NCBI GenBank assembly: GCA_028710845.1
Contig: JAQTTI010000013.1
Coordinates: 1 to 18,281 of the forward strand
Direction: 5' to 3'
DNA: 18,281 nt
Source: Candidatus Omnitrophota bacterium
GTDB lineage: Bacteria; Omnitrophota; Gorgyraeia; Gygaellales; Profunditerraquicolaceae
Both the position numbers and the translations under genes were made by a program. Under the pieces are notes generated by a model. It ran no database searches, was not told the DNA's origin, and saw only the letters and a list, made by a program, of their open reading frames with translations. This document shows, in pieces, positions 1-7,982 of the stretch (positions within the stretch are counted from its first letter, which is position 1; every line of letters begins with the position of its first letter).

Positions 1-2
1 GC

Positions 3-2153
3 AATCACCATTCTTTTAAATCAATAGCCCGTATAAGAGAAACAACCCAGCTGCTCCTGGATGTATATCATTGCGGGGGAAGTTCCTATATCCACCCTTT
101 AAAGGTTTGGAACCGGTATTCACCGACCATGTTTCTCCCTCATTTAAAAAAGCTTAATCGCTGTCTACCTATAACCGATAGCGCTAATTCAGCCAAAGTA
201 CTTAATTATATCCGTCAAAAGGGAGTAGAAAGCGTCAAGAGAAACCTTGATTATTGGGACCGTTTATTTATTGAGGCCGAGGAGTTATACAAAAAAGGTT
301 CGCCCAAAGAGAAAATCAAAGAGATGGTTAAAAAGCTCAGCGGCATCATGATCACTAAAAACAAAAAGATCCTTACTCTGGCCCTGGAAAATTTTTCCCT
401 GCAGGAACTGGTTGAGATCAAATCAAGGCTGATTGGTACAGGTTTTATCGGAGGTAAAGCTGTGGGAATGCTTTTGGCCAGAAAAATCCTTTCCAAAACA
501 CTTGCCGACTGGCAGGACTTTTCCGAGTCGCACGATTCGTTTTATATAGGTTCGGATATATTTTATTCATACATAGTGCATAACCGCTGGTGGAAATTAC
601 ATGTACAGCATAAAACAGAAGAAGGGTACTTTAATATTGCCCAGGTTTTAAAGGAGAAAATGTTATACGGTGTTTTTCCGGAAGAAATTATGGAGTATTT
701 CCAGCAGGTTATTGAATATTTCGGGTCCAGCCCGATTATAATCCGTTCAAGCTCCCTCTTAGAGGATGATTTCGGCAATGCTTTTGCCGGAAAATATGAG
801 AGTATCTTTTTAGCCAACCAGGGCAGCCCTGAGCAGAGGTATATCCAATTTGCCGAAGCGGTTAAAAGAATTTACGCAAGCACAATGAGCAATGACGCCT
901 TGGTCTACAGAAAGCAAAGAGGGTTGGATAAATTAGACGAACAGATGGCCCTTCTTGTCCAGCGTGTTTCAGGCGCTCAACATAAACAGTATTTCTTCCC
1001 TGACCTGGCCGGAGTCGGTGTTTCTTATAATACCTATGTATGGAACAAGCAGATCGACCCCGAGGTTGGTATGCTTAGGGTGGTATTCGGATTAGGGACC
1101 AGGGCGGTTAACCGGGTGGAGGGTGATTATCCCAGGATGCTGGCATTAAGCGAACCTTCCAAAAGGCCGTATGCTGAAAAAGACGATTTAAGGAAATATT
1201 CACAGCATGAGGTGGATATTATAAATACTAAAGATAATCTACTTGAGACTGTGCCTTTTGAAAAAATCATAAACGCAAAATTATATCCTGATGTCGAACG
1301 TGTAGCGATCAAAGATACCGAATCCATGCAGATGATGAGTGAAAAGGGTCTATCAGAGAAAAGCTATTGGATATTGACTCTGGATGAGGTTTTTAAAGAC
1401 AATAAACTGGTAGATTATTTTAAAAAAATATTAAAATCACTCCAGACAGCGTACCATTATCCGGTTGAGATAGAGTTTACGATTAATTACGATCAAGCCG
1501 ATAGATTTAAGATAAACCTTTTACAATGCCGGCCTTTACAGACTCGCGGCCTGGGGCAAAAGGTCAGCCTGCCGGAAAAAACCGATAAAACAACAACCTT
1601 ATTCGATTCCCGCGGCTATTTCCTGGGCGGAAATATTTCCCAAAAAATAAAATGGATAATCTACGTTGACCCGGAGAAATATAATAAACTTATTTTATCC
1701 GATAAATATGAAATTGCCCGGACAGTGGGCAAGCTGAACGTGATCATTAAAAACAAAGAGGAAATCCCGGCTTTACTAATGGGGCCCGGCAGGTGGGGGA
1801 CTACTACGCCATCTTTAGGGGTTCCGGTAAAGTTCGCCGAAATTAATAATGTGGCTGCGCTCTGTGAAATTGCTTTTTCAGCCGGCAACCTTATGCCGGA
1901 ACTATCCTTCGGAACGCATTTCTTTCAGGATTTGGTAGAAACCAATATTTTTTACCTTGCCTTATTCCCTGAGAAAAAAGAAGTTTTATTCAATGATAAG
2001 TATCTTAAGCGTTTCGAGAACTTGTTTATCAAACTCATACCGGAATGTGCCAGGTATGATGAAGTAATCGGAGTTTATGAGGTGGGAACTAAGAATTTAA
2101 GGATAATGTCGGACGTAATATCCCAAAAGGTGGTATGTTTCTCCGAAGCGTGA
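3..2153 (+). CDS. PEP/pyruvate-binding domain protein (PEP synthase-like), 5'-truncated by window edge
   Basis: The first ATG in this frame is at 129, but the frame stays open to base 3 and the upstream translation reads as protein (for example HCGGSSYIHPLKVWNRY just before that ATG). I therefore treat the gene as beginning outside the window. The ATP-binding half of the PEP synthase/pyruvate phosphate dikinase family is recognisable by an IIIRSSSLLEDDFGNAFAGK motif at about 736-795 and by the closing NLLQCRPLQTRG stretch at about 1516-1551. After it comes a roughly 200-residue C-terminal segment with a conserved-looking GPGRWGTTTPSLG motif near 1783-1821, which I cannot assign. I see no phosphohistidine swivel motif (GGxTSHAA type) and no PEP-binding barrel, so this is unlikely to be a complete PEP synthase. 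It may phosphorylate or bind another substrate. It has no visible functional link to the hydrogenase genes and precedes a separate promoter. Confidence 0.75.
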   Translation, partial: NHHSFKSIARIRETTQLLLDVYHCGGSSYIHPLKVWNRYSPTMFLPHLKKLNRCLPITDSANSAKVLNYIRQKGVESVKRNLDYWDRLFIEAEELYKKGSPKEKIKEMVKKLSGIMITKNKKILTLALENFSLQELVEIKSRLIGTGFIGGKAVGMLLARKILSKTLADWQDFSESHDSFYIGSDIFYSYIVHNRWWKLHVQHKTEEGYFNIAQVLKEKMLYGVFPEEIMEYFQQVIEYFGSSPIIIRSSSLLEDDFGNAFAGKYESIFLANQGSPEQRYIQFAEAVKRIYASTMSNDALVYRKQRGLDKLDEQMALLVQRVSGAQHKQYFFPDLAGVGVSYNTYVWNKQIDPEVGMLRVVFGLGTRAVNRVEGDYPRMLALSEPSKRPYAEKDDLRKYSQHEVDIINTKDNLLETVPFEKIINAKLYPDVERVAIKDTESMQMMSEKGLSEKSYWILTLDEVFKDNKLVDYFKKILKSLQTAYHYPVEIEFTINYDQADRFKINLLQCRPLQTRGLGQKVSLPEKTDKTTTLFDSRGYFLGGNISQKIKWIIYVDPEKYNKLILSDKYEIARTVGKLNVIIKNKEEIPALLMGPGRWGTTTPSLGVPVKFAEINNVAALCEIAFSAGNLMPELSFGTHFFQDLVETNIFYLALFPEKKEVLFNDKYLKRFENLFIKLIPECARYDEVIGVYEVGTKNLRIMSDVISQKVVCFSEA

Positions 2154-2164
2154 TTAAAAATTAC

Positions 2165-2193
2165 TTGCTATAGAACGGTGAATAATATATAAT
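2165..2193 (+). promoter_or_regulatory. sigma70-like promoter of the permease gene
   Basis: TTGCTA (2165-2170) and a perfect TATAAT (2188-2193) are separated by 17 bases. This places a start site near 2200, about 30 bases upstream of the permease ATG. It is the only strong promoter-like signal in the 78-base gap after the PEP-synthase-like gene, and it suggests the permease is transcribed on its own. Confidence 0.6.
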
Positions 2194-2231
2194 CTTGGTT
2201 TTTAAGAATAGTGCCCTAAAGGACAGTTGAA

Positions 2232-3602
2232 ATGAAAAAATTACTTAGCCTTATCATAACTACCCTAATTATCGCCTTCGGAGGCCCTCATATCGGGCTT
2301 TCTGCCCATCAGGCGGTAGTTGCTTCCATATTTTGCGCCTCGATTATGGGTGTATTGCTTTATTGGGACCTGCGCCTGAGTTTTGTTTTCTTAGGCGGCG
2401 GGATTATGCTTTTGTCCCGCTCCATAGACCTGGAAAATTTTATCAAATTTGCCTCTTTAGACGTAGTTTTATTCTTAATCGGCACAATGATCCTGGTTGG
2501 CATGCTAAATGACGCCGGTTTTTTCTATTGGCTGATCACTCGGCTGTTAAGGATCAAGAAGATAACCGGCAAAAAACTCTTTTTCATGATCATGCTTTTA
2601 TCCGGCGTATTATCGGGGTTAGTCGGCGAAGTTGCGTCTATAATCATAATGGCTAAGGTAATACTAGATATATGCCACCTAATAGATGTTGACCCCGTAC
2701 CTTTAATTATGGCATCCGTCTTAGCCACAAATATCGGCTCTTCCGGAACGCTGCTTGGCAACCCTGTAGGAGTTTTGATTGCTGCCCGGGCGAACTTAAG
2801 TTTCGAAGATTTTTTGAGGAACGCCTTGCCGGCTACTGTCATTGTTTTTACCGTGACTATAACGATCCTCTTTTTTTGGTATAGAAAGACTATAAAAAAG
2901 ATGAACGAAAGGTTGATCCCTTTAAGGGAAAACTCATTTTTTATCTCGCTTATTACGATCTCTACCGATAAAAAGACCAAGATAAGCATAAGTATCTTTT
3001 TCGGCATGCTTGTGACTATTTTCTTCCATCGCAGGATAGAGGCTGTTTTTGGGCTGGAAGAAAACAGCATCCTGATGATTACTCCGATAGTTTTTGCCGG
3101 CATTGCCCTGCTTTACCGCAGGGATAGGATGCGCCATTATGTTGAACGGGAAGTTGAATGGACTTCAGTTTTATTCTTTTTATTCCTGTTTGCATTGGCC
3201 GGAGCGGTAAAATTCAGCGGGATCTCGGATGTTATGGCTAACGGTTTATTAAAGAAGTTTAGCGATCCTTCAATGTTGTCAGGTGTACTGATCTATTCAA
3301 GCAGCCTGCTTTCGGCAGTGCTCGATAATACAGTAGTAGTAGCTACCTATATTCCAATCGTCCAAAGTCTTGGTAATCTGAATATTAATATAAATCCTCT
3401 CTGGTGGTCGATCTTATTCGGCGCCTGCTACGGCGGAAATATTACAATTATCGGCTCTACAGCTAATATTGTCGCTATGGATATATTGGAAAAAAACAAC
3501 GGGGTAAGAATAGACTTTTTTACCTGGCTTAAGGTCGGTTTAGTTGTGGGGCTTATTACGACTACGGTTGCCTATCTTTCGGTAATTTTCCTTATACATT
3601 AA
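2232..3602 (+). CDS. ArsB/NhaD/SLC13-type (ion transporter superfamily) permease
   Basis: This 456-residue integral membrane protein carries about ten or more hydrophobic segments spread over its whole length. It has the duplicated signature of the ion transporter superfamily: NIGSSGTLLGNPVG at residues 167-180 in the first half and GACYGGNITIIGSTANI at 397-413 in the second, each likely forming a re-entrant substrate and cation site. A charged cytoplasmic stretch around residues 217-250 separates the halves. The ATG at 2232 is supported by an AAAGGA Shine-Dalgarno sequence about 8 bases upstream. Family members move arsenite, Na+/H+, or di- and tricarboxylates, and the substrate cannot be told from sequence. 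The neighbouring hydrogenase genes do not settle it, because a separate promoter precedes this gene and another follows it. Confidence 0.85.
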   Translation: MKKLLSLIITTLIIAFGGPHIGLSAHQAVVASIFCASIMGVLLYWDLRLSFVFLGGGIMLLSRSIDLENFIKFASLDVVLFLIGTMILVGMLNDAGFFYWLITRLLRIKKITGKKLFFMIMLLSGVLSGLVGEVASIIIMAKVILDICHLIDVDPVPLIMASVLATNIGSSGTLLGNPVGVLIAARANLSFEDFLRNALPATVIVFTVTITILFFWYRKTIKKMNERLIPLRENSFFISLITISTDKKTKISISIFFGMLVTIFFHRRIEAVFGLEENSILMITPIVFAGIALLYRRDRMRHYVEREVEWTSVLFFLFLFALAGAVKFSGISDVMANGLLKKFSDPSMLSGVLIYSSSLLSAVLDNTVVVATYIPIVQSLGNLNININPLWWSILFGACYGGNITIIGSTANIVAMDILEKNNGVRIDFFTWLKVGLVVGLITTTVAYLSVIFLIH

Positions 3603-3618
3603 ATTTTCCAAAAATTTC

Positions 3619-3646
3619 TTGACAAACAAACCCGGGATGCTATATT
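3619..3646 (+). promoter_or_regulatory. promoter of the rex-hydrogenase operon
   Basis: There is a perfect TTGACA -35 element (3619-3624). A TATATT -10 element (3641-3646) follows after 16 bases, or ATATTA (3642-3647) after 17. The predicted start site is near 3653-3655, giving a leader of only about 20 bases before the rex ATG. Confidence 0.7.
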
Positions 3647-3656
3647 AATCATGTTA

Positions 3657-3674
3657 TTGTGAAAAATGGAACAA
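3657..3674. promoter_or_regulatory. Rex-box-like operator (probable autoregulation)
   Basis: The 18 bases TTGTGAAAAATGGAACAA have the outer TTGT...ACAA inverted halves of Rex operators, and the left half TTGTGAAA matches the known Rex box. The right half is degenerate at its inner positions. The site begins a few bases after the predicted transcription start and ends one base before the rex ATG, so bound Rex would block initiation or early elongation. It also occupies the place of the ribosome binding site, for which no better candidate exists. Rex binds such sites when NADH/NAD+ is low. Confidence 0.6.
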
Positions 3675-3675
3675 T

Positions 3676-4308
3676 ATGATTACGAACAAGAATTGCATCA
3701 TTCGGCTTTCCCGATATAAAAACGCTCTTTATAGACTGCAAGCCTTAGGTTTTGTGAAAGTTTTCTCAGATAACCTTGCTGATGCGGTAGGCGGAACTGC
3801 CTCTCAGGTAAGGAAAGATTTCTCGATTTTTGGAATTTCCGGGAATAAAAAAGGCGGCTACCAGATCGATTCTTTGCTTGAGAAATTAAACAGCATTCTC
3901 GGTAAAGACCAGTTGCAAAAGGTTATAGTAGTAGGCGCAGGACACATTGGCAGCGCCTTAATGCGCTACCGCGGATTTGAGAAGGAAGGCATAAAAATCG
4001 TCGCCGGTTTTGATATTGATCCGGCTAAGATAAACCGCTCTAACCCCACTCCGGTTCTGCCGTTAGAAGAAATCAAGGCTTTTGTAAAAACCAACAATAT
4101 CCGCATAGCGATCTTAGCTGTGCCTGATATCGCAGCCCAACAGGCCGCAGATATGATCTGCGCTGCGGGAATCAAAGGTATACTGAATTTTGCCCCCCTG
4201 GGCCTTAAAGGCGCGGAGGGGTGTATTATTAATAATGTAAATGTCGAGATCGAACTGGAAAACCTTATTTATTTTGTCAATGTAACTGAAAAAACTAAAA
4301 AAGCTTAA
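3676..4308 (+). CDS. rex: Redox-sensing transcriptional repressor Rex
   Basis: The 210-residue length is typical of Rex. An N-terminal winged helix (about residues 1-75) contains the conserved SQVRKDFSIFG region (43-53) that contacts DNA. It is followed by a Rossmann domain with VGAGHIGSAL (86-95) and the acidic GFDID (111-115) that reads NAD(H). A C-terminal NFAPLGL (171-177) and a last helix are consistent with domain swapping in the dimer. Rex represses fermentative and hydrogenase genes and is released by NADH. It is the first gene of the operon, 9 bases upstream of the NuoE-like gene, with a Rex-like operator directly upstream. This makes it very likely that Rex controls itself and the first hydrogenase. 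The start at 3676 has no clear Shine-Dalgarno sequence, but it gives the expected N-terminal helix (CIIRLSRYKNALYRLQALG). Confidence 0.92.
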   Translation: MITNKNCIIRLSRYKNALYRLQALGFVKVFSDNLADAVGGTASQVRKDFSIFGISGNKKGGYQIDSLLEKLNSILGKDQLQKVIVVGAGHIGSALMRYRGFEKEGIKIVAGFDIDPAKINRSNPTPVLPLEEIKAFVKTNNIRIAILAVPDIAAQQAADMICAAGIKGILNFAPLGLKGAEGCIINNVNVEIELENLIYFVNVTEKTKKA

Positions 4309-4317
4309 ATTAACATC

Positions 4318-4836
4318 ATGATTAAAGCCGCAGAAAAAGAAAAGATAGGCCTGGATAAAGCAAAATTAGATAGGATAATTTCTGATTATACCGGTAAACC
4401 CGGGAGCATCCTGGGGATCCTGGAAGAGGCCCAGAAGATAAACAGCTATAAATACCTTACTAAAGAGGCTTTGGAGTATATTGCGCAAAAGACCGGCATA
4501 CCTGTCTCCAGGATTTACAATATTATTACATTCTATGCTTTTTTTAACCTTACTCCCCAGGGGGAACACTCTATCATAGTTTGCCGGGGTACCGCTTGCC
4601 ATACCCGGGGTTCCAAAAACCTGCTTGAGTTCCTGATCAATTTATTTGGTTTTAAGGAAGAGGATTTTAGCCAGGATGGCAAGTCATTCCTGACTACTAA
4701 GGATAATAAGTTCACGATAAAGACCGTCGCTTGTTTCGGCCAGTGCGCGCTGGCGCCGGTTGTCGAAGTTGACGGCAATATTTACAGCCGGGTGACTACG
4801 GAAAAATTGCGCAAGATTGTTAAAGGTATTAAATGA
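4318..4836 (+). CDS. hndA: NuoE-like [2Fe-2S] subunit of NAD(P)H-linked [FeFe]-hydrogenase, set 1
   Basis: This 172-residue protein is a 24 kDa-type complex I/HndA/HydC subunit. It has an N-terminal helical bundle (to about residue 80, including the VSRIYNIITFYAFF stretch) followed by a thioredoxin-like [2Fe-2S] domain with ligands C89, C94, C139 and C143 (the C-x4-C and C-x3-C pattern). In bifurcating hydrogenases this subunit sits on the NuoF-like flavoprotein and carries one cluster of the electron relay. It starts 9 bases after rex with a poor Shine-Dalgarno sequence and ends in an ATGA overlap with the next gene, so translational coupling is likely. The partner is the large fusion immediately downstream. 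It is clearly diverged from the second NuoE copy at 9898. Confidence 0.9.
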   Translation: MIKAAEKEKIGLDKAKLDRIISDYTGKPGSILGILEEAQKINSYKYLTKEALEYIAQKTGIPVSRIYNIITFYAFFNLTPQGEHSIIVCRGTACHTRGSKNLLEFLINLFGFKEEDFSQDGKSFLTTKDNKFTIKTVACFGQCALAPVVEVDGNIYSRVTTEKLRKIVKGIK

Positions 4837-7800
4837 AGATAAAGAATGCCGAAGATCTAAAAATAATCAAGGAAAAGGGTCTAGCCAAGGTATTGCCTAA
4901 GAAAATCCGCATCGCCGTTGGAATGGGCACCTGCGGGATAGGTAACGGCGCAGAAGAAGTTTTTAAAGCTTTTAATGCCGCTCTTTTAAAAAGAAAGATT
5001 CCGGCATATATTACCAAGGTTGGATGTTTTGGTTTTTGCGCCAAAGAACCCCTGGTAAATATTTCTCTGCCCGGTAAGCCTCTGGTTATTTTAGATTCGG
5101 TCCTGGCCAAAGATGTGGACGCGATAGTCAAAGATCTAGCTGGGGGCAGGATAAATCCCAAAAGAGCATTATGCAAGATCGAATCCTGGGATCATCTCAC
5201 AGGACAGGTTAATTACGGCAGGGGTTTTGAAGATATTCCCGAATGGCTCCAGGTACCGTTTTTTAAATGGCAGAAAAAAATTGTTTTAAGGGATTGTGGT
5301 TTGATCAACCCCGAAGACATAGAAGAATATATTGCCGTAGGCGGGTATAGCTCTCTTATGCAAGTTTTAAAAGATGCTAACCCCGAAGCAGTTATTTCGG
5401 AGGTTAAAAAATCAAAGCTAAGGGGCAGGGGCGGCGCAGGTTTTCCTACAGGGATCAAATGGGAATTAATGCGCAAGGAAAATTCAGATAAAAAATATAT
5501 AATCTGCAATGCTGATGAAGGGGATCCCGGAGCATATATGAACCGCAATGAAAGCGAAAGCGATCCTCATATGCTTTTAGAAGGGATGATTATCGGCGCA
5601 TATGCCATGGGAGCTTCGAGCGGAATAATTTATGTGCGCGCGGAATACCCCCTGGCGGTAGAGAGGATTAAAAAAGCAATTAACGATGCCAGAAGTTGCG
5701 GGATTTTGGGAGAGAATATATTTAACAGCGGTTTTTCTTTTGATCTAGAGCTAGTTGAAGGGGCAGGGGCATTTGTTTGCGGGGAAGAAACAGCGTTAAT
5801 CTCCTCGCTTCAGGGGCATTCAGGCAGGCCGAGCCCGCGCCCGCCGTTTCCTGCTCAAAAAGGTTATTTGGGCAAGCCTACCAATATCAACAATGTCGAG
5901 ACTTGGAGTAATGTCCCCGTGATTATTGCCAAAGGAGCGGATTGGTTTATTAAAACCGGTACCGCGAATAGCTCAGGGACAAAGGTTTTTTCCCTTGTGG
6001 GCAAGATAAAAAATACCGGCCTGGTAGAGCTGCCCCTAGGGGCAACCTTACAGACGCTGATTTACAATATCGGCTCAGGAACAGGCACAAATAAAAAGAT
6101 CAAAGCAGTGCAGAGTGGCGGGCCTTCGGGAGGTTGTATACCGGCTTCTTTATTTAATACCCCTATTGATTACGAAACCCTAGCTTCTTTGGGCGCGATC
6201 ATGGGTTCCGGCGGGATGGTAGTAATGGATGATGACAACTGTATGGTTGACGTTGCCCGTTATTTTACCGAATTTACCACTAGTGAATCCTGCGGAAAAT
6301 GCACTCCTTGCCGCGAAGGCCTGACTCAAAATTTAAATATCTTGAGTAAAATTACAAAAGGTAATGCTGCTCAAAAGGATCTTAAAGACCTGGATGAACT
6401 GGGTTTGGTGATCAAAGATACAGCTCTGTGCGGTTTAGGGCAAACCGGCCCGAATCCGGTTTTGACCACGCTTAAATATTTCAGGCACGAATATGAAGAA
6501 CATATAAAGGAAAAACGCTGCGATGCAGGGGTGTGTTCGGACCTATTTATTTCCCCTTGCGAAAATAGCTGTCCTTTGCATATGAATATACCGGGATTCC
6601 TGCAGTTATTTAAAGAAGGAAAAATGGAAGATGCCTTTGAATGTATTATCCGGGACAATCCTTTTCCTTCTTCAAGCGGAAGGATCTGCCATTTTCATTG
6701 TAAAATGCGCTGCCGCAGGGAGGATATCGATTATCCCGTGGCTCAGGGAGAAATTCATAGGTATGTTGCCGATAATATATATAGAAGTAAAAAGGATGCC
6801 GGGATTATCCAGCGCCTGGTTAAGGAAAAACTTCCTAAAACCGGAAAAAAGATCAGTATCATTGGCGCAGGCCCAAGCGGCCTAACCTGCGGCTTTTATC
6901 TTGCCCGCCTGGGGCATGAAGTAACTATTTATGAGGCTAATCTGCAGGCAGGAGGGGTCTTACGCTACGGTATTCCTGAATACAGGCTGCCAAAATCAGT
7001 TTTAAAGAAGGAAATTTCTTTTGTGGAAAAAATGGGCGTAAAAATTATTTATAATAAAAAAATCGGGACAAAAGATTTACAGAATAAGATCGAAGATTCG
7101 GACGCCATATTCCTGGCAACCGGGGCCTATAAAAACATGAATTTGGGTATTTCGGGAGAGGACCTAAGGGGGGTTTTATCCGGAACCGTATTCTTAGAGG
7201 ATGTTGCGGTCGGCAAAAAACCGGATATCGGCAAAAAAGTTTTAATCATCGGGGCAGGCAATGTCGCGGTTGATGCTGCCCGTACGGCATTGAGATTAGG
7301 CAGTGAAGTTACCATTGTCTATCGCCGCCAGAAAGAAGATATGCCTGCCAATAAAGATGAAATTAAAGGCGCTGAAGCCGAAGGCGTAAAATTTATATTT
7401 TTAGCCGGGCCCAAAGCTATTTTGGCAAATGATAAAGGAAAAGTAAAAGCTTTAAGCGTAACCAGGATGAGTTTGGGTGAATTTGATCTTTCCGGAAGGA
7501 GAAAACCGGCTGCCACCGATGAAGTTTTTGAAATACCCTGTGATACGGTGCTTTTAGCAATCGGAGAGAGAGTCGATTCTGCTTTTATAAAAGATTGCGG
7601 AATTTTAGTAAAACAGGACGGCACGGTTAAAGTAGAAAGCCCTGACTCAAAGACCAGCCTTGATAAGGTTTATGCCGGGGGGGATCTAACTATGGGGCCG
7701 GCTACTGCCGTTGAAGCCATGGCTTGCGGTAAGAAAGCTGCCCGGGCAATAGACCTTGCTTTAAGTAAAACCGATAGATTCGGAATATTGTTTCGTAAAT

Positions 7801-7979
7801 TTTCTTATGAATTTAAGGCTCCCCTGAAAACAAAAATAACCAAAAAACAGGAAGGCCTTAAGTTAGACCTTAGCCGGCGAAGGAACAATTTCCAGGAGGT
7901 TTCCTTGGGGCTTTCCGTGAGACAGGCCAATTCTGAGGCAGACAGGTGTTTAAGGTGCGACGTTAAAGAGAGTGCCTAA
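4833..7979 (+). CDS. Ferredoxin-NuoF-NfnL/GltD fusion: diaphorase and NADPH-flavoprotein subunit of hydrogenase, set 1
   Basis: The single intact frame of 1048 residues holds three parts. (a) About 1-118 is a thioredoxin-like ferredoxin domain colinear with HndB, with C34, C65 and C69. (b) About 145-560 is a NuoF/HndC domain with the FMN/NADH motif GRGGAGFPTGIKW (198-210), EGAGAFVCGEET (309-320), and [4Fe-4S] ligands C487, C490, C493 and C533. (c) About 563-1048 is an NfnL/GltD-like part. It has a cysteine-rich N-terminal region (C563, C568, C576, C580, C604, C619, C623, C627), an FAD fold at GAGPSG (678-683), and a second dinucleotide fold at GAGNVAVDAARTA (807-819) ending in YRR (830-832), which suggests NADP(H). 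The C-terminal AGGD (948-951) closes the FAD site. The usual C-terminal 2x[4Fe-4S] ferredoxin of HndC/HydB is absent and part (c) takes its place. It overlaps the NuoE gene by 4 bases and lies 3 bases before the hydrogenase gene. A role coupling NADH, NADPH and H2 is inference. Confidence 0.9.
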   Translation: MKIKNAEDLKIIKEKGLAKVLPKKIRIAVGMGTCGIGNGAEEVFKAFNAALLKRKIPAYITKVGCFGFCAKEPLVNISLPGKPLVILDSVLAKDVDAIVKDLAGGRINPKRALCKIESWDHLTGQVNYGRGFEDIPEWLQVPFFKWQKKIVLRDCGLINPEDIEEYIAVGGYSSLMQVLKDANPEAVISEVKKSKLRGRGGAGFPTGIKWELMRKENSDKKYIICNADEGDPGAYMNRNESESDPHMLLEGMIIGAYAMGASSGIIYVRAEYPLAVERIKKAINDARSCGILGENIFNSGFSFDLELVEGAGAFVCGEETALISSLQGHSGRPSPRPPFPAQKGYLGKPTNINNVETWSNVPVIIAKGADWFIKTGTANSSGTKVFSLVGKIKNTGLVELPLGATLQTLIYNIGSGTGTNKKIKAVQSGGPSGGCIPASLFNTPIDYETLASLGAIMGSGGMVVMDDDNCMVDVARYFTEFTTSESCGKCTPCREGLTQNLNILSKITKGNAAQKDLKDLDELGLVIKDTALCGLGQTGPNPVLTTLKYFRHEYEEHIKEKRCDAGVCSDLFISPCENSCPLHMNIPGFLQLFKEGKMEDAFECIIRDNPFPSSSGRICHFHCKMRCRREDIDYPVAQGEIHRYVADNIYRSKKDAGIIQRLVKEKLPKTGKKISIIGAGPSGLTCGFYLARLGHEVTIYEANLQAGGVLRYGIPEYRLPKSVLKKEISFVEKMGVKIIYNKKIGTKDLQNKIEDSDAIFLATGAYKNMNLGISGEDLRGVLSGTVFLEDVAVGKKPDIGKKVLIIGAGNVAVDAARTALRLGSEVTIVYRRQKEDMPANKDEIKGAEAEGVKFIFLAGPKAILANDKGKVKALSVTRMSLGEFDLSGRRKPAATDEVFEIPCDTVLLAIGERVDSAFIKDCGILVKQDGTVKVESPDSKTSLDKVYAGGDLTMGPATAVEAMACGKKAARAIDLALSKTDRFGILFRKFSYEFKAPLKTKITKKQEGLKLDLSRRRNNFQEVSLGLSVRQANSEADRCLRCDVKESA

Positions 7980-7982
7980 AAA

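Noticed and set aside
2525..3103. Open frame on the - strand (about 190 codons) opposite the permease
   Set aside because: It lies fully antisense to a well-supported membrane protein gene and its composition mirrors the hydrophobic codons of the + strand. No independent signal supports it.
3601..3618. AAATTTTCCAAAAATTT as a terminator after the permease
   Set aside because: The pairing is almost all A-T with a very short loop and no T tail, and it merges directly into the -35 element of the next promoter.
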